Below, one piece after another: positions 26,507-34,374 of a stretch of DNA of 64,000 nucleotides. The notes beneath the pieces were generated by a model. That model ran no database searches, had not been told where the DNA came from, and saw nothing but the letters and a program-made list of their open reading frames with translations. How positions within the stretch are numbered: the stretch's first letter is position 1; every line of letters starts with the position of its first letter. Made by a program: the position numbers and the translations under genes. This DNA is from Chlamydiota bacterium (lineage in GTDB: Bacteria; Auribacterota; Tritonobacteria; UBA1439), in NCBI GenBank assembly GCA_012729785.1, contig JAAYCL010000038.1:1-64000 (forward strand). Reading direction: 5' to 3'.

Positions 26507-27802
26507 TCAGCGGCCCCCCTCCCCGCGGGCGCCGGGGGCGGCGAGCTCCATCGACGCGCCGCAGCGCCGCATCAGATCGACGAAGGTCGGGAAGGTGACG
26601 CGCACCGCCTCGGCGGTGTCCACGACGGTTTCGCCCTCCGCCGCGAGCCCCGCGACGGCGAGCGCCATCACCACGCGGTGGTCGCCGTGGCCGCTCACCC
26701 GGGCGCCGCGGAGGGGGCGGCCGCGGATCACGAGGCCGTCCTGGAGCTCCTCCACGTCCGCGCCCATTTTCGCCAGCTCCCGCGCCATCACCGCGATGCG
26801 GTCGGTCTCCTTGAGGCGCGCCTGCGGCACGTTGCGGAGGCGGGTCTCGCCGGAGGCGAAGCAGGCGGCGGCCGCGAGCGCGGGCAGGGCGTCGGGGGTG
26901 GCGTTGAGGTCGAACTCGGCCCCCCGCAGGTCGCCCCCGCGGATCCGCAGCCCCCCGGGGACCGGCTCGACCTTTGCGCCCATCTCGGCGAGCATCCCGA
27001 CCACCGCCCGGTCGCCCTGGACATCCGCCGTGTCGAGGCCGCGCACCAGGAGCTCGGAACCGGTCGCCGCCGCCGCGCAGAGGAAGAAGGTCGCCGAGGA
27101 GAAGTCCCCGGGGATGCGGCGCTCGAACGCGCGGTACCCCTGCCCGCCCCTGACGGAAAAGCGCTCCCACCCGCGCCGCTCCCAGACGACCCCCAGCCCC
27201 TCGAGCCACGCGAGCGTCATCTCGACGTACGGGGCCTCGTTCAGCTGGAGGACGCGGATCTCGGTGTCCCGCTCCGCCAGCGGGGCGGAGACGAGCAGGG
27301 AGGAGAGGAACTGCGAGGTGACCGCGCGGATCTCGGTGCGCCCGCCGGTGATCCGCCCCCGGAGCGCCGCCGGCGCGCAGCCGTTCCCGCGCGCGCAGAA
27401 CCCCTCGGCCCCCAGGAGCCGGTACGCGTCGATGAGCGGCTGGAGCGGGCGGCGTTTCGTCTGCTCGTCGCCGGTGAAGAACGTCCACCCGTCGCAGAGC
27501 GCGGCGACGCCGAGGAAGATGCGGAGCGTGGTGCCGGAGTTGCCGACGTCGACGACGTCGACGGGGAGGACGGGGCGGCCCGCGGTCCCCGTGACGATCC
27601 ACTCCTCGCCCGCGGAGACCTCGGCGCCGAAGAGACGGGCGGCGTCGAGCGCGGCGCGCGTGTCGGAGGAGTCGAGCGGGGCGACGATCCTCGAGGTCCC
27701 CGAGGCGAGGGAGGCGAGGACGACCGCCCGGATCGTATGCGACTTCGACCCGGGGATCTCCACCTCGCCGGCAAGGCGCGACGGCGCGACGACAAGCTGC
27801 AT
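26507..27802 (-). CDS. aroA: 3-phosphoshikimate 1-carboxyvinyltransferase (EPSP synthase)
   Basis: A 431-residue enzyme that joins shikimate-3-phosphate and phosphoenolpyruvate in the shikimate pathway. The phosphate-binding PGSKSHTIR, NSGTTLR, RLKETDRI and HGDHRVVMALAVAGL motifs are all present. The first motif has Ile where many homologs have Asn. The start at 27802 has GGGAGGG upstream; a ten-residue longer frame begins inside the promoter-like TATACT at 27828-27823 and is unlikely. Forms an operon with aroE. Confidence 0.95.
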   Translation of the reverse strand: MQLVVAPSRLAGEVEIPGSKSHTIRAVVLASLASGTSRIVAPLDSSDTRAALDAARLFGAEVSAGEEWIVTGTAGRPVLPVDVVDVGNSGTTLRIFLGVAALCDGWTFFTGDEQTKRRPLQPLIDAYRLLGAEGFCARGNGCAPAALRGRITGGRTEIRAVTSQFLSSLLVSAPLAERDTEIRVLQLNEAPYVEMTLAWLEGLGVVWERRGWERFSVRGGQGYRAFERRIPGDFSSATFFLCAAAATGSELLVRGLDTADVQGDRAVVGMLAEMGAKVEPVPGGLRIRGGDLRGAEFDLNATPDALPALAAAACFASGETRLRNVPQARLKETDRIAVMARELAKMGADVEELQDGLVIRGRPLRGARVSGHGDHRVVMALAVAGLAAEGETVVDTAEAVRVTFPTFVDLMRRCGASMELAAPGARGEGGR

Positions 27803-27856
27803 CGGCGGCTCCCTCCCGGAAAAGTATAGCACAGGACCGGCCGAAACCCGCAGGCC

Positions 27857-28882
27857 CTATGCCGCCCCGGACGCCGTCGCGAGGTCCGCGATGCGGCAGA
27901 CAAGTTCCGCGTACGACAGGCCGGCCGCCGCGGCGGAGCGCGCGAACCCGGCGTCGGGGGCGATGCAGGGGTTCGGGTTCACCTCGAGGACGTACGGAAC
28001 GCCGTCGCGGCCGAGCCGCAGGTCCACCCGCGCGTAGCCGCGGCAGGAGAGGAGCCGGAACGCCGCGAGCGCGACCCGCTTCAGTCGCCGCGCCTCGGAC
28101 GGCGACAGCGAAGCCGGGCACCGGGGCACCGTCCGGGCGTACTCCCGGCTCCCGGGGATCCACTTCGCCCGATAGCCGCAGATGCGCGGGGCGCCCGCGG
28201 GCAGGCGCCCCATCTCGATCTCCGAGACGGGGAGGGCGACAGGGTCGCCCGCGCCGAGTATCGCCACGTTCAGCTCGCGCCCGTCCACATACTCCTCCAC
28301 GAGCGCGGGCTGGCGGTAGCGCGCCTGCACCCGCCGGCATCGCGCCGCGAGCTCCGCGGGGTTCCGCACGAAGGCGGAGGGGCCGATGCCGATGCTCGCG
28401 TCCTCGCGGACCGGCTTCACGAAGAGCGGGTACCGCATCCCCCGGGGAAGCCTCCGGGGCGGCTCGCCCGCGCAGACGAAATGCGGCGGCGTCGGAACGT
28501 TCCCGGCCGACAGGAGCGTCTTGGCGAGCGCCTTGTCGAGCGCAAGGCCGAGCGCCAGCGGCCCGCTGCCGGTGTACGGCAGGCCGAGGAGCTCGAGCAG
28601 GGCGCAGGCGTGCATCTCGAGGCGGCTTTCGCCCCGCGCCCCCTCGAGGAGGTTGAAGACGAGGCGCGGGCGCGCGGCGGCGAGGCGGCGAAGGAACGCC
28701 GCCGGGCTCCGCCGCATCGGCGCGAGGAACGCCCGCCGGCCCGCCGCGAGGAGCGCGTCCCGCACGGCGCGCGCGTCGCGGGCGACGCTCTCATTCGCCT
28801 CGGCCTCCGCGGCGGGGATCCCGCCCCGCGGGTGATACCCGTTGTAGACCACGGCGATGCCGCCGCTGCGCCTCCCGCCCAC
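27857..28882 (-). CDS. ATP-grasp ligase, D-Ala-D-Ala ligase superfamily
   Basis: A 341-residue cytoplasmic ligase that should activate a carboxylate as acyl-phosphate and join it to an amine. The GTG at 28882 is chosen because GGGGGAGG lies five bases upstream. Motifs: VFNLLEGARGESRLEMHACALLE (rewritten as N-terminal family signature, residues about 80-100), YTGSGP, the lysine in FVKPVREDASIGI, EEYVDGRELNVAIL and the metal site VLEVNPNPCI. It is a paralog of 31530-32552. Both resemble Ddl but with divergent substrate-binding parts, and neither lies beside peptidoglycan genes. Substrates unknown; plain D-Ala-D-Ala ligase is possible but not supported by context. Confidence 0.8.
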   Translation of the reverse strand: MGGRRSGGIAVVYNGYHPRGGIPAAEAEANESVARDARAVRDALLAAGRRAFLAPMRRSPAAFLRRLAAARPRLVFNLLEGARGESRLEMHACALLELLGLPYTGSGPLALGLALDKALAKTLLSAGNVPTPPHFVCAGEPPRRLPRGMRYPLFVKPVREDASIGIGPSAFVRNPAELAARCRRVQARYRQPALVEEYVDGRELNVAILGAGDPVALPVSEIEMGRLPAGAPRICGYRAKWIPGSREYARTVPRCPASLSPSEARRLKRVALAAFRLLSCRGYARVDLRLGRDGVPYVLEVNPNPCIAPDAGFARSAAAAGLSYAELVCRIADLATASGAA

Positions 28883-29025
28883 CTGTTCCTCCCCCGCTCG
28901 GTTCGATGCGCGCTTGAGTATACCGCGCGGTTGGAACCGGCTCCAGACGAAAAGAGCCGCCGCGACGGCGGCGCCGTGTCCGCCCCCACTCCGCGTCCCG
29001 TCCCCGCACCCCGGCTCGGTATCGG

Positions 29026-29054
29026 TTGCCTGTTTCCGCCCGACGTGGTATAGT
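29026..29054 (+). promoter_or_regulatory. Sigma-70 promoter of the 29125-30308 gene set
   Basis: TTGCCT (29026-29031) and TATAGT (29049-29054) with a 17-base spacer. The predicted transcript starts near 29061, leaving a leader of about 64 bases. Confidence 0.65.
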
Positions 29055-29124
29055 GCGGTGTGAGCGGTCGGTCCCTCCCCGCGAACGGGGGCCGCCTCGT
29101 CACTCCATGCAGAGAGGTGTAGCC

Positions 29125-29502
29125 ATGCGCACGCGTACAGTCGCCGCCGCCGCCGCCGTCGCCCTCCTCGCTGCCGCCGAGGTTTCCGCGCAGTGGGACG
29201 CCTACCGCTGGGACTCGGGCTCCTGGGTCCCCCGCAGGGACAGCAACGCCCCGTCGAGGCGGGGCCCAATCCGCCACCCGTCGTACCGAGGCGTACGGGG
29301 CCCGATCCAGCACCGGCGGGCGGTCACGCGGGGCCCGGTGACGCGGGGGCCGTTGACGCCCCGGGGACCCGTCGGGCAGCGCGGACCCTCCGGCGAATGG
29401 GCCCAGCCGTACGGTTCCCGCTCGGCCGACTACCGGTACTATGACTACGCGATCAGCGACGGCGCCAGACGCTACACCCACACCCCGGGGATCAAAGAGT
29501 GA
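29125..29502 (+). CDS. Small secreted Arg/Gly/Pro-rich protein
   Basis: A 125-residue exported protein. The ATG at 29125 follows GAGAGG and opens a signal peptide (TVAAAAAVALLAAAEVSA). The mature part is basic and low-complexity, with repeats of RGP/TRGP (for example TRGPVTRGPLTPRGP) and a Tyr-rich end (DYRYYDYAI). Such composition suggests binding to an acidic polymer or the envelope, but no family is recognised. First gene after a strong promoter, 27 bases before the DksA/TraR gene. Confidence 0.65.
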   Translation: MRTRTVAAAAAVALLAAAEVSAQWDAYRWDSGSWVPRRDSNAPSRRGPIRHPSYRGVRGPIQHRRAVTRGPVTRGPLTPRGPVGQRGPSGEWAQPYGSRSADYRYYDYAISDGARRYTHTPGIKE

Positions 29503-29529
29503 AGGCGGGAGGAGCAGACGACGGCACCG

Positions 29530-29913
29530 ATGGATGCGCGCACGATTGCGGAGATGCAGCGGCGGTTGACGCTGCTCCAGGAGGAGATGACGGGGCAGGT
29601 GGCGAATCGCCAGCGCGACGCGCTCAGCCGATCGCCGCGGGAGCAGTCGGGCGACCTCTCCGGGTACTCGATCCACCTCGCCGACTCGGCGAGCGACTCC
29701 TACGACCGCGAGTTCTCCATCTCGCTCGCCTCCCGCGAGCAGCGGATCCTCAACGACGTGAACGCCGCCCTGTCGAAGATACGCAACGGGGAGTACGGGA
29801 CCTGCGAGCTCTGCGCCCGGACGATCGACGAAACGCGCCTGGCGGCAATGCCCTACGCGCGGCTCTGCCTCGCGTGCAAGGAGCGCCAGGAAAAGCCCCG
29901 GAAACCCGGATGA
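29530..29913 (+). CDS. DksA/TraR-family C4 zinc-finger protein
   Basis: A 127-residue cytoplasmic protein. An N-terminal helical region (residues 1-85) with DSYDREFSISLASREQRILNDV precedes a zinc finger with CELC and CLAC pairs, the TraR/DksA signature. Members bind RNA polymerase through the secondary channel or act as small regulators. The coiled-coil tip residues typical of true DksA (DxxDxA) are not evident, so ppGpp synergy is uncertain. The stop overlaps the next start by four bases (ATGA). Confidence 0.85.
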   Translation: MDARTIAEMQRRLTLLQEEMTGQVANRQRDALSRSPREQSGDLSGYSIHLADSASDSYDREFSISLASREQRILNDVNAALSKIRNGEYGTCELCARTIDETRLAAMPYARLCLACKERQEKPRKPG

Positions 29914-30308
29914 ACCGCCCCGCCGCGCCCGCCTTTGTCCCGATCCTCGTCGCCGTTGCGATCGCCGGCGGCTTCCCGTCTCCCGCGGCCGCGGCTCCCG
30001 AGACGCGTCCGGTGCGCACCATCGAGGCCGCCATCCGCTCGATCGACGCCGCGGGCGGCCTTCTCTCCGTCGAGGCACGCGGCGGCGAACGCGCCGCCTT
30101 CTCGCTGCACGAGACGGACACCGTCATCTTCCGGGGGATACGGGCGCTCGGCGTCGACGAGCTCTCGGAGGGGATGCGGGTTGAGATCGACTACCGCGAC
30201 GCGTCCGGCGGGGAGCCGCCGCGCGCGTTGTGGATCGAGGTTCACGAGGACGCGGCGCGCGGCGGCGTGTTCAGAGCGGCCGCGCCCGCCTCGAAAACGG
30301 TTCGTTAG
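29910..30308 (+). CDS. Small secreted protein, possible OB-like beta domain
   Basis: A 132-residue exported protein translationally coupled to the DksA/TraR gene (ATGA overlap). The signal peptide (FVPILVAVAIAGGFPSPAAAA) is followed by about 90 residues with alternating strands: IEAAIRSIDAAGGLLSVEA ... VIFRGIRALGVDELSEGMRVEIDY. This resembles small beta-barrel proteins of the DUF5666 or YgiW/OB kind. No active site visible; function unknown. Confidence 0.65.
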   Translation: MNRPAAPAFVPILVAVAIAGGFPSPAAAAPETRPVRTIEAAIRSIDAAGGLLSVEARGGERAAFSLHETDTVIFRGIRALGVDELSEGMRVEIDYRDASGGEPPRALWIEVHEDAARGGVFRAAAPASKTVR

Positions 30309-30356
30309 GTTTCGGGCGCGGGAGCCCGGGCCTGTCGAAGAAAGGAAGGGGAAGCG

Positions 30357-31055
30357 ATGCCGGGCGAGTATATGACAATCGAGGATGCCGCAAAATTCCT
30401 GAACATGAGCGAGGGGGCGTTCAAGCTTCTCGTCGAGAAAGGGATATCCTCGCGCGACAAGAACGGGAAGGTGATGGTCAAGACGGCCGAGATCAGGGAG
30501 TGGCTCCACCGGGGGATCCGCTACTTCGACCCGGACCAGCTCAAGGTGCTCGAGAGCGACTACAGCGGGAAGTCGACCCGCATCGCGCCGCTCCTCGACC
30601 CGCGCTGCATCAAGATGAAGCTCACCGGCGTGACGAAGACCGGCGTCATCGCCGAGCTCGTCGACATGCTTGTCGAGCGCGGCGGCGTGGACCCCAAACA
30701 CCGCGAACGGGTGATGACGGCCGTCATCGAGCGCGAGCGGATGTGCAGCACCGCGCTCGCGGACGGCGTCGCGATCCCCCACCCGCGGGAGCCGCTCACC
30801 GGCATCATCAAGAAGACCCGCCTGGTGCTCGGCCTCTCCTGGCGGGGGATAGACCTCGAGGCGTTCGACGGCCAGCTCACGCACGTGGTCGTCCTCCTAT
30901 GCACGACGCGCATCGACACGCACCTCCAGATACTCGCGAGCCTCACGAAACTGCTTCGCAGCATGCGCCTGCGCGTGGCGATGTGCCGGGCCAAGGATGA
31001 GCAGGCGGCCATCGACGTCCTGGACGCGTTCGAGAAGCAGCTCCACGGCTCCTGA
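30357..31055 (+). CDS. PTS EIIA (PtsN-like) domain with N-terminal helix-turn-helix
   Basis: A 232-residue cytoplasmic protein. Residues about 5-50 (MTIEDAAKFLNMSEGAFKLL) look like an excisionase/MerR-type winged helix-turn-helix. Residues about 85-230 form a fructose/nitrogen-type EIIA domain with the phospho-histidine motif GVAIPHP. The fusion suggests a regulator whose DNA binding or partner choice responds to phosphorylation by a PTS chain. No EI, HPr or sugar permease is in the window. A second, stand-alone EIIA lies at 59138-59602. The start has GGAAGGGGAAGCG upstream. Confidence 0.8.
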   Translation: MPGEYMTIEDAAKFLNMSEGAFKLLVEKGISSRDKNGKVMVKTAEIREWLHRGIRYFDPDQLKVLESDYSGKSTRIAPLLDPRCIKMKLTGVTKTGVIAELVDMLVERGGVDPKHRERVMTAVIERERMCSTALADGVAIPHPREPLTGIIKKTRLVLGLSWRGIDLEAFDGQLTHVVVLLCTTRIDTHLQILASLTKLLRSMRLRVAMCRAKDEQAAIDVLDAFEKQLHGS

Positions 31056-31164
31056 CAGCCGCGGCCTCGTTTTCGCGGAGTCCCGGCACGGATTTCGCCG
31101 GACGCATCATCCCCGGCGGGCCCGCAGCTGCCGGCGCTTTTTCGTATACGCGATCATTTTTTTG

Positions 31165-31193
31165 TTGACATATAGGTGTCATAGCACTAATAT
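31165..31193 (+). promoter_or_regulatory. Consensus sigma-70 promoter with built-in operator (beta-lysine-type operon)
   Basis: TTGACA (31165-31170), 17 bases, TAATAT (31188-31193), behind a T-rich stretch. An inverted repeat TGACA-TATAGG-TGTCA (31166-31181) overlaps the -35 element and spacer, exactly where a repressor would block polymerase. The first gene encodes a ribbon-helix-helix protein, so autoregulation is likely. Confidence 0.75.
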
Positions 31194-31203
31194 GCCTTAG
31201 GAT

Positions 31204-31223
31204 TTGGCATTTTTTTTTGCCAG
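31204..31223 (+). promoter_or_regulatory. TGGCA/TGCCA stem with poly-U loop in the operon leader
   Basis: Just after the predicted transcript start, TGGCA and TGCCA flank a run of about nine T. The unpaired U-rich loop could be an RNA-protein site or a weak attenuator. A TCATT-G-AATGA palindrome lies further down at about 31256-31266. Confidence 0.35.
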
Positions 31224-31323
31224 TGCAGACATAACTATGTATTTGCGCCGATATGTCATTGAATGATTCACTGCGCGGGCGGCGCACGCCCCGCGCACGA
31301 GCAGACGAAAGGCACGCGCGTCT

Positions 31324-31518
31324 ATGAAGAAGAGAACGACGATCTATATGGACGAGGAGCTTCACAAGAAGGTGCGGATGCTGGCGATCCGGGAGAACAC
31401 GACGATGGCGAGGATCTTCGTCCACGCGCTGCGGCGCTACCTCGCCGAGCTGCAGGAGGACCCGCGGCAGGAGAAGTTCCCCCAGTTGCTGACCTCCCCG
31501 GAAAAGGCGATCCGCTGA
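31324..31518 (+). CDS. Ribbon-helix-helix (CopG/Arc-type) regulator
   Basis: A 64-residue protein. Residues 4-10 (RTTIYMD) form the DNA-contacting strand, and residues 11-45 (ELHKKVRMLAIRENTTMARIFVHALRRYL) the two helices of an RHH dimer. The C-terminal tail may bind a partner. It is the first gene after the consensus promoter and 11 bases before the ATP-grasp gene. Autorepression through the inverted repeat at 31166-31181 is the simplest reading. Antitoxin function is less likely because no toxin follows. Confidence 0.8.
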   Translation: MKKRTTIYMDEELHKKVRMLAIRENTTMARIFVHALRRYLAELQEDPRQEKFPQLLTSPEKAIR

Positions 31519-31529
31519 AAGGCCGGGCC

Positions 31530-32552
31530 ATGCGCGTCGCGCTCACCTACAACCTCAAGCCGCAGGCCTCGACGGCCCCGCGCCCCGACTATTTCGCCGA
31601 GTGGGACGACTCCGCCACCATCGAGGCCGTCTCGACGGCGCTCGCGGGCGGGGGGCGGGAGGTCGTCGGGATCGAGGCGGACCGCGACCTCGCGGAGAAG
31701 CTGAAGCGGGTGCGCCCCGACATCGTCTTCAACATCGCCGAGGGGATCGATTCCCCCAGCAGGGAGTCGCAGGTCCCGGTCATCTGCGAGATGCTGGAGA
31801 TCCCGTACACCGGTTCGGACGCGTTCACCCTCGCGGCCTGCCTGAACAAGGCGCGCGCCAAGGAGATCATGTCGTTCCACCGCGTCTCCACGCCGCCGTT
31901 CCGGGTGATGGCCTCCCCGGACGAACCGCTGAACGGGATGCGTTTCCCGGTCATCGTGAAGCCGCTCTGGGAGGGGTCGAGCATGGGCATCCGCGACGAC
32001 GCGGTGGTGGAGACGGCGGATGCGCTCCCCGCGCGCCTGGGGCGGATCCTCGAGGAGTACCGGCAGCCGGCGCTCGTCGAATCGTATCTCGACGGCAGGG
32101 AGTTCACCGCCGCCTTGTTGGGCAACGGCGACGAGGTGCGGGTGCTGCCGCTCGTGGAGATCGACTTCGCGACGCTCCCCGCGGGGGCGCGGCGCATCTA
32201 CTCCTGGGAGGCCAAGTGGGTCTGGGACCGTCCCGAGGCGCCGCTGAAAATCTTCTCGTGCCCGGCGGCCGTGAAGGTCGGCCTGCGGCGCGACATCGAG
32301 GAGGTCTGCACGCGGGCGTACCGGGCGCTCGGCTGCCGGGACTGGTGCCGCATCGACGTTCGCCTGGACGGCGACGCGGCGCCCCACGTGATCGAGCTCA
32401 ACCCCCTGCCGGGGATCCTCCCCGACCCGGATGAGAACTCCTGCTTCCCAAAGGCGGCGCGGGCCGCCGGGATGAACTACGGGGAGCTGGTGCGGGAGGT
32501 GCTCCGTATCGCCTGCAGGCGCTGCGGGCTGAACGGGGAGGGGGCGCGATGA
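31530..32552 (+). CDS. ATP-grasp ligase in the aminomutase operon
   Basis: A 340-residue cytoplasmic ligase of the D-Ala-D-Ala ligase superfamily. Motifs: VFNIAEGIDSPSRES (about 66-80), IPYTGSD (91-97), the ATP-binding lysine in VIVKPLWEGSSMGI, ESYLDGREFTAALL and the Mg-binding VIELNPLPG. It is a paralog of 27857-28882 but with a distinct middle region (YSWEAKWVW). The stop overlaps the GNAT start as ATGA. Given the downstream lysine 2,3-aminomutase, the amine or acyl substrate may be beta-lysine or a derivative; this is inference. Confidence 0.8.
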   Translation: MRVALTYNLKPQASTAPRPDYFAEWDDSATIEAVSTALAGGGREVVGIEADRDLAEKLKRVRPDIVFNIAEGIDSPSRESQVPVICEMLEIPYTGSDAFTLAACLNKARAKEIMSFHRVSTPPFRVMASPDEPLNGMRFPVIVKPLWEGSSMGIRDDAVVETADALPARLGRILEEYRQPALVESYLDGREFTAALLGNGDEVRVLPLVEIDFATLPAGARRIYSWEAKWVWDRPEAPLKIFSCPAAVKVGLRRDIEEVCTRAYRALGCRDWCRIDVRLDGDAAPHVIELNPLPGILPDPDENSCFPKAARAAGMNYGELVREVLRIACRRCGLNGEGAR

Positions 32553-33034
32553 CGGCGCCGCCTATCCGCCCCGCGGAGCCGGGGGATCGGGCGGAGATCG
32601 AGCGTCTCCTCTCCGCGGCGAAGGAGTTCAGGGCGGAGGAGGTCGCGTGCGCGCTCGAGCTGTTCGACGAGTCGTGCGCGGGCGGCGACGGCGACGAGGA
32701 GTACCACGTCCTCTGCGCCGAGGCGGAGGGGGGCGGGATCGCGGGCTTCGCCTGCTGGGGGAAGACCCCGCTGACGCGGGCCACGGCCGATCTGTACTGG
32801 ATCGCCACGGACCCGGCGAGACGGCGGAGCGGCGTGGGGAGACGTCTGCTGCGGCAGGTCGAGCAGGCGCTCGCGGAACGGGCGATAGCCCTCCTCGTCG
32901 CGGAGACGTCGTCGCTCCCCTCCTACGCGCATGCGCGGGCGTTCTACGAGAAGGAGGGATTCGCGGAGGAGTCGCGCATCAGGGATTTCTACGCGCCCGG
33001 CGACGACCGGGTGATCTACTGCAAGAGGCTATGA
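32549..33034 (+). CDS. GNAT-family N-acetyltransferase
   Basis: A 161-residue acetyltransferase. The acetyl-CoA loop is in TDPARRRSGVGRRLLRQVEQ, preceded by strand LYWIATD and followed by HARAFYEKEGF, all standard GNAT parts. It is coupled by ATGA overlaps to both neighbours. Beside a lysine 2,3-aminomutase it could be a beta-lysine N6-acetyltransferase (AblB role), but it is shorter than the AblB proteins I know, so the substrate is uncertain. Confidence 0.85.
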   Translation: MTAPPIRPAEPGDRAEIERLLSAAKEFRAEEVACALELFDESCAGGDGDEEYHVLCAEAEGGGIAGFACWGKTPLTRATADLYWIATDPARRRSGVGRRLLRQVEQALAERAIALLVAETSSLPSYAHARAFYEKEGFAEESRIRDFYAPGDDRVIYCKRL

Positions 33035-34272
33035 AAACCATACCGACCGCCCCCCGCACGCGGGGGACGCAGAAGGAGGAGGTCACGTTGCCTACGCGAC
33101 CCGTTGGCGCGATCTGGAAGGATGTCCCGGAGACGGACTGGAACAACTGGAAATGGCAGATGCGGCACCGGGTCGTCACCCTCGCCGAGCTCTCCCGCCT
33201 GATCCCCCTCACCAAGGACGAGGAGGCGGGCATCCGGCGCGAGGCGAACAGGCTGCCGATGGCGATCCCCCCGCACTTCCTCTCGCTCATCGACCCCGAC
33301 AACCCGGAGTGCCCGCTGCGGAGGCAGGTGATCCCCCGCATCGAGGAGCATTTTGCCTGCTCGCGCGACATGGAGGACCCGTGCGGGGAGGAGAAGGACT
33401 CCCCGGTCCCGCGGGTCGTCCACCGTTACCCGGACCGCGTCCTCCTCATCGCGACCGAGGCGTGCGTCTCCTACTGCCGCTACTGCACCCGCAAGCGCAT
33501 CGTGGGCACCACGCAGCACAGCATCAGCGCCGACGAGCTCGCGCGGGCCTGCGACTACATCGCGGGTAACCGGAAGATCCGCGACGTCCTCGTCTCGGGG
33601 GGCGACCCGCTCGTCTTCTGCGACGACCGGCTCGAGGGGATCCTCAAGGCGCTCCGCGCCATCAAGCACGTGGAGGTCATCCGGATCGGGACGCGCGCGC
33701 CGGTCTTCCTCCCCCAGCGCATCACCCCGGAGCTCGTGGCGATGCTGCGGAAATACCACCCGCTCTACATGAGCATCCACTTCTCGCACCCGCGCGAGCT
33801 CAGCCCCGCGACCGTGCGGGCCTGCGAGATGCTCGCCGACGCCGGCATCCCGCTCGGGAGCCAGACCGTCATCCTCAAGGGGGTCAACGACAACCCGCCG
33901 ACGGTGAAGCGGCTGATGCACGAGCTCATGCGGGCGCGCGTGCGGCCGTACTACCTGTACCAGTGCGACCTCGCGGTCGGCACGGAGCATTTCCGCACGC
34001 CGATCTCCACCGGCATCAACATCATCGAGAAGCTGCGCGGCCACACCTCCGGCTACGCGGTGCCGACCTTCGTGGTGGACGCCCCGGGGGGCGGCGGCAA
34101 GATCCCGCTCGGCCCGAGCTACTTCATCTCCATCGTCGAGGGGCGGGTGGTGCTGAGGAACTACGAGGGGAAGATCTTCGAGTATCCGGAGCCGATGGAC
34201 GCGCGGCGGCTCAAGGTGAAGCTCCGGAGGGAGGAGATCTCGGAGAGGAGCCGCCCGCTGCTGGTGTCGTGA
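33031..34272 (+). CDS. Lysine 2,3-aminomutase (KamA family, radical SAM)
   Basis: A 413-residue radical SAM/PLP enzyme predicted to convert L-lysine to L-beta-lysine. The cluster motif is C145-x3-C149-x2-C152. The PLP lysine is K357 in DAPGGGGK. D313 (in YQCDLAVGTEHF) and D350 (VVDAPGG) line up with the two aspartates that bind the lysine side-chain amine in the clostridial enzyme, favouring lysine over glutamate. The ATG at 33031 overlaps the GNAT stop, but AAGGAGGAGG sits just before an in-frame TTG at 33088, which may be the true start and removes 19 residues. Last gene of the four-gene operon. EF-P-modifying EpmB is less likely: no EpmA partner. Confidence 0.88.
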   Translation: MKTIPTAPRTRGTQKEEVTLPTRPVGAIWKDVPETDWNNWKWQMRHRVVTLAELSRLIPLTKDEEAGIRREANRLPMAIPPHFLSLIDPDNPECPLRRQVIPRIEEHFACSRDMEDPCGEEKDSPVPRVVHRYPDRVLLIATEACVSYCRYCTRKRIVGTTQHSISADELARACDYIAGNRKIRDVLVSGGDPLVFCDDRLEGILKALRAIKHVEVIRIGTRAPVFLPQRITPELVAMLRKYHPLYMSIHFSHPRELSPATVRACEMLADAGIPLGSQTVILKGVNDNPPTVKRLMHELMRARVRPYYLYQCDLAVGTEHFRTPISTGINIIEKLRGHTSGYAVPTFVVDAPGGGGKIPLGPSYFISIVEGRVVLRNYEGKIFEYPEPMDARRLKVKLRREEISERSRPLLVS

Positions 34273-34299
34273 GGGGCGTTTCTTTTCGATAATTGCACG

Positions 34300-34328
34300 T
34301 TGACAAGCCCCGGCCGCGGTAGTACCTT
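34300..34328 (+). promoter_or_regulatory. Sigma-70 promoter of the 34375 gene
   Basis: TTGACA (34300-34305), 17 bases, TACCTT (34323-34328), giving a leader of about 40 bases before the TTG start with GGAAGGAGG. Confidence 0.65.
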
Positions 34329-34374
34329 ACCGGCAGGGTTGGGCATTGCGTATGCGCGCGGAAGGAGGTGGCGG

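Noticed and set aside
31324-31518. Toxin-antitoxin system built on the ribbon-helix-helix gene
   Set aside because: The next gene is a 340-residue ATP-grasp ligase, not a toxin; the context is metabolic.
33031-34272. EF-P lysine aminomutase EpmB
   Set aside because: Length and motifs fit lysine 2,3-aminomutase proper, and no EpmA-like synthetase or EF-P gene is adjacent.
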